A stretch of 64,000 nt of DNA. It comes from Imperialibacter roseus. GTDB taxonomy: Bacteria > Bacteroidota > Bacteroidia > Cytophagales > Cyclobacteriaceae. Location of the stretch: positions 3,138,417 through 3,202,416 of the forward strand of contig NZ_CP136051.1 in the NCBI RefSeq assembly GCF_032999765.1, written 5' to 3'. The notes beneath the pieces were generated by a model, which was given only the letters and a program-made list of their open reading frames with translations, was not told the origin of the DNA and made no database searches. Positions 59,252 through 64,000 of this stretch are shown one piece after another (positions within the stretch are counted from its first letter, which is position 1; every line of letters starts with the position of its first letter). A program made the translations under genes and the position numbers.

Positions 59252-62200
59252 ATGACCAAATATCAAACAGCGAAGAGTTTTTTCCTTAGCCGTGTGGCTC
59301 CCATCATCACACTGGTGTTTACTGTCGCCTGTCAGTCGGAATTGGACAATGCGGCCCCTACCCTCTTCAGAACAGTGAAAAGCAGTGAAAGCGGTATCGA
59401 CTTTGAAAATAACCTGACTTTCACCAAAGAATTTAACATATATACCTACAGGAACTACTACAACGGAGGTGGTGTAGGTTTGGGTGACATGAACAACGAC
59501 GGGCTTATTGACATCTACCTGACCGCCAATATGTTGCCTAACAAGTTATACCTTAACCAGGGTAACTTCAACTTCAAAGACGTAACGAAGACAGCAGGTG
59601 TAGCTGGAACAAAGGCGTGGTCTACTGGTGTAAGTCTTGCCGACGTTAATGGCGACGGCCTTATAGATATCTATGTTTGCAACTCAGGCGATATAAAGGG
59701 CGACAACAAACAAAATGAACTGTTTATCAACCAGGGGCTTGATGCGGAAGGGCTTCCTGTTTTCAAAGAAAGCGCTGAAGAATACGGAATAGCGGATCAG
59801 GGGTTTTCAACTCATGCGGCCTTTTTCGACTACGACAATGACGGTGATCTGGATCTTTACCTCCTCAATAACTCCTATCAGGCAATAGGAAGCTTCAACC
59901 TTCGAAAAAACGAGCGACCTATAAGAGATGATGTGGGTGGCGACAAGCTATTTAGAAATGATGACGGCCACTATAGCGACGTGAGCATTGAAGCCGGTAT
60001 TTACGGCAGCGTCATCGGGTTTGGCCTGGGCGTTACCATCGGCGACATCAATAAAGACGGTTGGCTGGACATCTATGTTTCTAATGACTTTTTTGAAAGG
60101 GACTATCTTTACCTGAACAATGGAAATGGTAGCTTTAGAGAGGTGCTTGAATCAGAAATGAGGAGCATTAGTGCTGCGTCGATGGGCGCTGACCTTGCCG
60201 ATATCAACAACGACGGCTACTCCGACATCTTCGTTACTGATATGCTGCCTGAAGCCGAGGAACGGATCAAAACCGTTACCACTTTCGAAAACTGGGACAA
60301 ATATAAACTTAACCTTGACAACGGATACTGGCACCAATTCAACAGAAATATGCTCCAGTTAAATAACGGAGACGATACTTTTAGTGAGATTGGGCGACTG
60401 GCCAATGTGTCGGCTACAGACTGGAGTTGGGGGGCGCTCATTTTCGATTTCGATAATAATGGCTATAAAGATATTTTTGTTGCCAACGGCATTTATCAGG
60501 ACCTGACCAATCAGGACTTCCTCAAGTTTGTCACCGAAGAGAGTACTATTCAGCGTATTATTTCGTCGGAAGGAGTTGACTACAAGCAGCTGGTGGAATT
60601 GATACCTTCTCAGGCTGTGCCTAACTATGGCTTCATGAACAACGAGAATTATTCTTTCACCAACAAAGCCAAAGAGTTGGGGTTGGGCCAGCCCAGTTTC
60701 TCCAATGGGTCTGCGTATGGCGACCTGGACAACGACGGTGATCTTGACCTCGTGGTCAACAATGTGAACATGCCGATATTCCTGTATGAAAACAAAAATG
60801 AAGATTTCAACCCTGACAATGGTTTTTTGAAATTCAAATTGGAAGGTGTTGGAAACAATACATTTGCCACTGGAACCAAAATAACTGTCGTCGCCGGAGG
60901 AAACAGGCACTATATCGAGCAAATGCCTATCAGAGGGTTTCAGTCAACTGTCGACTTTCGCCCTAATATTGGATTGGGCAAGGCCTCCAAAGCCGACTCC
61001 GTGATTGTGCAATGGCCAGATGGATCTGTTAGTATACTGACAGATGTACCCACCAGGCAGACACTGACTCTTAGCCAGAAAGATGGAGTGAGTTCACAAA
61101 ACAATCAGATGAAAACTGGCGCAAATTCCAGAGAAACGATGTTTGAGGCCATTGCCGCAGATCAGGTAAAGGCAAGTATAGACTATAAGCACAAAGAGAA
61201 TCTGTTCGTCGATTTCGATAGAGACAGGCTGATCTTTCATATGTTGTCGACAGAAGGGCCGTGCATGTGCAAGGGCGACGTAAATGGCGACGGAAGAGAA
61301 GATGTGTTTATCGGTGGCGCACGAGAAATGACCGGCGAACTGTTTATCCAGAATCCCGACGGAACCTTTCGGTCCGAAAGCAAGCTGACTTTTGAAAAAG
61401 ATAAGAGCGCTGAAGACATAGATTGTGTCATATTTGATGCCAATGGCGATGGCAAAAATGACCTGTATGTGGCCAGCGGAGGTAGTGAAGTGACAAACAG
61501 CTCCCCTTCCCTATCCGATCGTCTTTATATAAATAAAGGCAGTGGCAGCTTTGAAAGAACTGGCCAGGTGCTTCCGGCCAATAAGTTTGAAAGTAGCTCA
61601 ACGGTAAATGCAGCTGACTATGACGGCGACGGTGACGTGGACTTGTTTGTAGGCATAAGAACAAAGCCCTATTTCTATGGAGTGCCCGGCAATGGTTATC
61701 TCCTGCAAAACGATGGTCAGGGAAATTTCCAAGAAGTTAGCAGCACAATTGCGCCGGGTCTCAAAAATATCGGAATGATTACTGACGCCGTTTGGTCAGA
61801 CGTTGACGCAGACGGTGACCAGGATTTGTTGGTTGTCGGAGAATGGATGGCAATAAACCTTTTCAGAAACGATGGAGGAAAGTTTACCAATACCTCTACC
61901 GAAGCTGGCTTTGCGAATACTGAAGGTTGGTGGAACGCCATTGAAATGGCCGACCTCAATGGTGATGAACTGCCCGATTTCATTGTGGGCAATCACGGAC
62001 TGAACTCCAGGTTCAAAGCCTCAGTTCAAAAACCCATCAACCTCTTTTTGAGCGACTTCGATCAAAATGGCTCATTGGAGCAAATACTGACTCAGTATAA
62101 TGGTGATTTCTCGTATCCCGTGGCACTTAAGCATGACCTGGTGATGCAACTACCCGGTCTCAAAAAGAAATACCTGAAGTACGAGAACTTCAAAGGACAG

Positions 62201-62674
62201 AAAATGGAAGACATTTTCACCACAGAGGAATTAGCGAATGCCTCCAGGCTTACTGCAAATATGCTGGAATCAGTGGCTCTTATTAATAAATCGAATGGGC
62301 ACTTTGAAATCGTGAAACTGCCACAGGAAGCCCAGTTTTCACCAATCTACTCTATTCTTGCCAACGATTTTAACCAGGACGGGTTGACGGATATTCTTTT
62401 AGCAGGTAATCTTTATGATACTAAACCTGAAGTTGGCCGATACGATGCCAGTTATGGTGTGATGCTTCAAGGCAACGGGCAGGGAGGCTTCAAAAACATT
62501 TCAGCCAAGCAGTCGGGCTTCTCACTAAAAGGTCAGGCAAGGGAAATGTCCTTCATGAAGGTAGGAAGCCAGCAAATGCTCCTCGTAGCCAACAACAATG
62601 ATGCGCTGCAAATGTTTGTCTACCATCCAACCTCTGTCATTATTCCGCAGAAAACAATCGAAATTAACAAATGA
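59252..62674 (+). CDS. FG-GAP/VCBS repeat lipoprotein with ASPIC/UnbV domain (paralog 2)
   Basis: A 1140-residue lipoprotein (signal ending LVFTVACQ, lipobox TVAC). Thirteen or so calcium loops, DMNNDGLIDIYL, DVNGDGLIDIYV, DYDNDGDLDLYL, DINKDGWLDIYV and DFNQDGLTDILL among them, form repeated beta-propeller blades, with an ASPIC/UnbV domain mid-chain (MPIRGFQSTVDFRPNIGLGK, VQWPDGSVS). It is collinear over its length with paralog 1, including matching stretches such as GNHGLNSRFKAS, so the two arose by tandem duplication. Small insertions and changed loops suggest different ligands. The stop overlaps the next gene's start (ATGA at 62671-62674). Confidence 0.94.
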   Translation: MTKYQTAKSFFLSRVAPIITLVFTVACQSELDNAAPTLFRTVKSSESGIDFENNLTFTKEFNIYTYRNYYNGGGVGLGDMNNDGLIDIYLTANMLPNKLYLNQGNFNFKDVTKTAGVAGTKAWSTGVSLADVNGDGLIDIYVCNSGDIKGDNKQNELFINQGLDAEGLPVFKESAEEYGIADQGFSTHAAFFDYDNDGDLDLYLLNNSYQAIGSFNLRKNERPIRDDVGGDKLFRNDDGHYSDVSIEAGIYGSVIGFGLGVTIGDINKDGWLDIYVSNDFFERDYLYLNNGNGSFREVLESEMRSISAASMGADLADINNDGYSDIFVTDMLPEAEERIKTVTTFENWDKYKLNLDNGYWHQFNRNMLQLNNGDDTFSEIGRLANVSATDWSWGALIFDFDNNGYKDIFVANGIYQDLTNQDFLKFVTEESTIQRIISSEGVDYKQLVELIPSQAVPNYGFMNNENYSFTNKAKELGLGQPSFSNGSAYGDLDNDGDLDLVVNNVNMPIFLYENKNEDFNPDNGFLKFKLEGVGNNTFATGTKITVVAGGNRHYIEQMPIRGFQSTVDFRPNIGLGKASKADSVIVQWPDGSVSILTDVPTRQTLTLSQKDGVSSQNNQMKTGANSRETMFEAIAADQVKASIDYKHKENLFVDFDRDRLIFHMLSTEGPCMCKGDVNGDGREDVFIGGAREMTGELFIQNPDGTFRSESKLTFEKDKSAEDIDCVIFDANGDGKNDLYVASGGSEVTNSSPSLSDRLYINKGSGSFERTGQVLPANKFESSSTVNAADYDGDGDVDLFVGIRTKPYFYGVPGNGYLLQNDGQGNFQEVSSTIAPGLKNIGMITDAVWSDVDADGDQDLLVVGEWMAINLFRNDGGKFTNTSTEAGFANTEGWWNAIEMADLNGDELPDFIVGNHGLNSRFKASVQKPINLFLSDFDQNGSLEQILTQYNGDFSYPVALKHDLVMQLPGLKKKYLKYENFKGQKMEDIFTTEELANASRLTANMLESVALINKSNGHFEIVKLPQEAQFSPIYSILANDFNQDGLTDILLAGNLYDTKPEVGRYDASYGVMLQGNGQGGFKNISAKQSGFSLKGQAREMSFMKVGSQQMLLVANNNDALQMFVYHPTSVIIPQKTIEINK

Positions 62675-64000
62675 TGCTGTACCTGCGTCATCCAAAATAT
62701 GGGCTACCAGGCCTGATTTGTATTTGTCTCCTGCTATTCTCAGGCTGCAACGATGGGCAGCCTAAGGCCACTCATTTGTTTGAAGCAGCTTCACATGATC
62801 AAACGAATATTGCCTTTTCCAACACCCTCACAGAAGACGAAGAATTCAACCTCATAGATTACCTCTACTTCTACAACGGAGGGGGTGTAGCCATTGGTGA
62901 TGTAAACAACGATGGGCTGCTCGACATCTATTTTTCTGCCAATCAGGAAGATAACAAGCTATATATCAACAAAGGCGACTGGACGTTTGAGGACATTACT
63001 GACAAAGCTGGCGTGGCAGCCTCAGGCGCATGGAAAACCGGCGTGACGATGGTTGATATCAACGGTGACGGCTTTCTCGATATTTACCAATGCCGACTGG
63101 GTAAATACAAGGGTATTGAGGGCTCCAATCAGCTCTTTATTAACAACGGAGACCTTACATTCTCCGAAAAGGCATCCGTGTATGGTTTGGATTTCAGTGG
63201 CTTCAGCACGCAGGCCGCATTTTTCGACTACGACCTCGATGGCGATCTCGATGCCTACCTGCTCAATCATTCGGTGCACACCGAACGAAGTTACGGGAGG
63301 GCTACCCTACGCAAATACGATGATGGAAACGCCGGAGACAGGCTTTTCAAAAACGACAATGGGAAGTTTACCAGTGTGACCAAACAGGCTGGCATCTATT
63401 CAAGCAATATCGGCTATGGCCTTGGGGTTGGCATCAGTGACGTCAACGCCGATGGCTGGCCAGACATCTACGTTTCCAACGATTTCAATGAAAACGACTA
63501 CCTGTACATCAACAATGGGATGGACACGCTTGGGCTGGTCAGCTTTACTGAGTCAATAGCGCAGACAATTGGACACACCAGCCGATTCTCCATGGGAAAT
63601 GATTTGGCCGACTACAACAACGACGGTCTGATCGATATCATCTCGCTGGACATGCTCCCTGAGGATGAAGAAATTATCAAGCGATCAGCCGGTGACGACT
63701 CGTACGAGATTTATAGTCTCAAGCTCAAATTTGGGTACGGTCGGCAATTTACCAGAAATGCGCTCCAGCTCAACAACGGTGTCCAAAGCGATGGGCTGCC
63801 CAACTTTTCCGAGATCGGGCAGCTGGCTGGTATCCACGCCACCGACTGGAGCTGGTCTCCCCTGCTCGCCGACTACGACAATGACGGTTACAAAGACTTG
63901 TTCATATCGAACGGTATCAAAAGGAGGCCCAATGATATGGACTACATCAATTTTCTTTCAAATAGGGACTTAAGAGACGGGCTCGTCAATAATCCAAATT
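62671..64000 (+). CDS. FG-GAP/VCBS repeat lipoprotein (paralog 3), 3' end outside window
   Basis: The ATG at 62671 overlaps the TGA of paralog 2. The product begins MMLYLRHPKYGLPGLICICL with lipobox LFSGC and is open to the right edge, 443 residues so far. Calcium-loop repeats are visible: DVNNDGLLDIYF, DINGDGFLDIYQ, DYDLDGDLDAYL, DVNADGWPDIYV, DYNNDGLIDIIS and DYDNDGYKDLFI. The segment NGIKRRPNDMDYINFL is close to the equivalent region of paralogs 1 and 2 (NGIGKDLLDQDYVNFI, NGIYQDLTNQDFLKFV). It is more divergent than the first two are from each other. The ASPIC/UnbV part, if present, lies beyond the window. Translational coupling shows it is in one operon with paralog 2. Confidence 0.93.
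   Translation, partial: MMLYLRHPKYGLPGLICICLLLFSGCNDGQPKATHLFEAASHDQTNIAFSNTLTEDEEFNLIDYLYFYNGGGVAIGDVNNDGLLDIYFSANQEDNKLYINKGDWTFEDITDKAGVAASGAWKTGVTMVDINGDGFLDIYQCRLGKYKGIEGSNQLFINNGDLTFSEKASVYGLDFSGFSTQAAFFDYDLDGDLDAYLLNHSVHTERSYGRATLRKYDDGNAGDRLFKNDNGKFTSVTKQAGIYSSNIGYGLGVGISDVNADGWPDIYVSNDFNENDYLYINNGMDTLGLVSFTESIAQTIGHTSRFSMGNDLADYNNDGLIDIISLDMLPEDEEIIKRSAGDDSYEIYSLKLKFGYGRQFTRNALQLNNGVQSDGLPNFSEIGQLAGIHATDWSWSPLLADYDNDGYKDLFISNGIKRRPNDMDYINFLSNRDLRDGLVNNPN

Noticed and set aside
1-64000. CRISPR arrays, tRNA/rRNA genes, insertion sequences, phage or integrase genes
   Set aside because: None of the required patterns (regular repeats with spacers, cloverleaf sequences, transposase motifs) was found on either strand by reading; absence is by eye, not by search.

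Overview
The window comes from the chromosome of a member of the Bacteroidota, most likely order Cytophagales (inference). The evidence is a SusC/SusD pair, several families typical of Bacteroidota (DUF2807, DUF2911, DUF3127, DUF2452, DUF6807, DUF5916, head-GIN and SprB-like repeats), TTTG/TAnnTTTG-type promoters, and almost no Shine-Dalgarno sequences. No rRNA, tRNA, CRISPR array, transposase, integrase or phage gene was seen. Both ends cut through genes: an uncharacterised minus-strand gene at the left edge and a third FG-GAP lipoprotein gene at the right edge.

Layout. Positions 1-4.5 kb and 9.8-12.1 kb hold sugar oxidoreductases: two Gfo/Idh/MocA proteins, a DUF6807 protein overlapping an aldo/keto reductase, and a sugar phosphate isomerase/epimerase-like TIM barrel. 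Between them lie a PadR regulator coupled to an FtsX/MacB-type permease, and a gamma-glutamyltransferase. Positions 12-35 kb are mostly housekeeping and conserved unknowns: YheT-like hydrolase, ROK kinase, deoxynucleoside kinase, a SprB-repeat/cytochrome-like lipoprotein, DUF2452, an ArsC-like protein, DUF3127, a DEAD-box helicase, DUF5916, FKBP, DUF2911, DUF2807, a GreA-like protein, a GH63-type glucosidase, a DUF6588 pair, an HGSNAT-like membrane protein, a DoxX-like protein, and a large alpha-helical protein divergent from a tiny secreted glycine-tailed peptide gene.

Positions 35.5-50 kb form an alpha-glucan locus. On the minus strand are 4-alpha-glucanotransferase (GH77 with two CBM20), an SLC45-like MFS transporter and a LacI-family regulator. 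Divergent from these, behind a clear Bacteroidota promoter, are class II fructose-bisphosphate aldolase, two GH13 lipoproteins, a DUF1080-like/PA14 lipoprotein and a beta-propeller protein ending in an azurin-type copper domain. Starch or maltodextrin would be cut outside the cytoplasm, imported as maltose-like sugar, remodelled by GH77 and fed to glycolysis.

Positions 50.5-64 kb hold SusC, SusD, a strong terminator, then three large lipoproteins built of FG-GAP/VCBS repeats around an ASPIC/UnbV domain, with a small unknown lipoprotein between the first two. The function of this cell-surface cluster is not known. It, the propeller-azurin pair, and the helical-protein/secreted-peptide pair are the most promising undescribed systems here.
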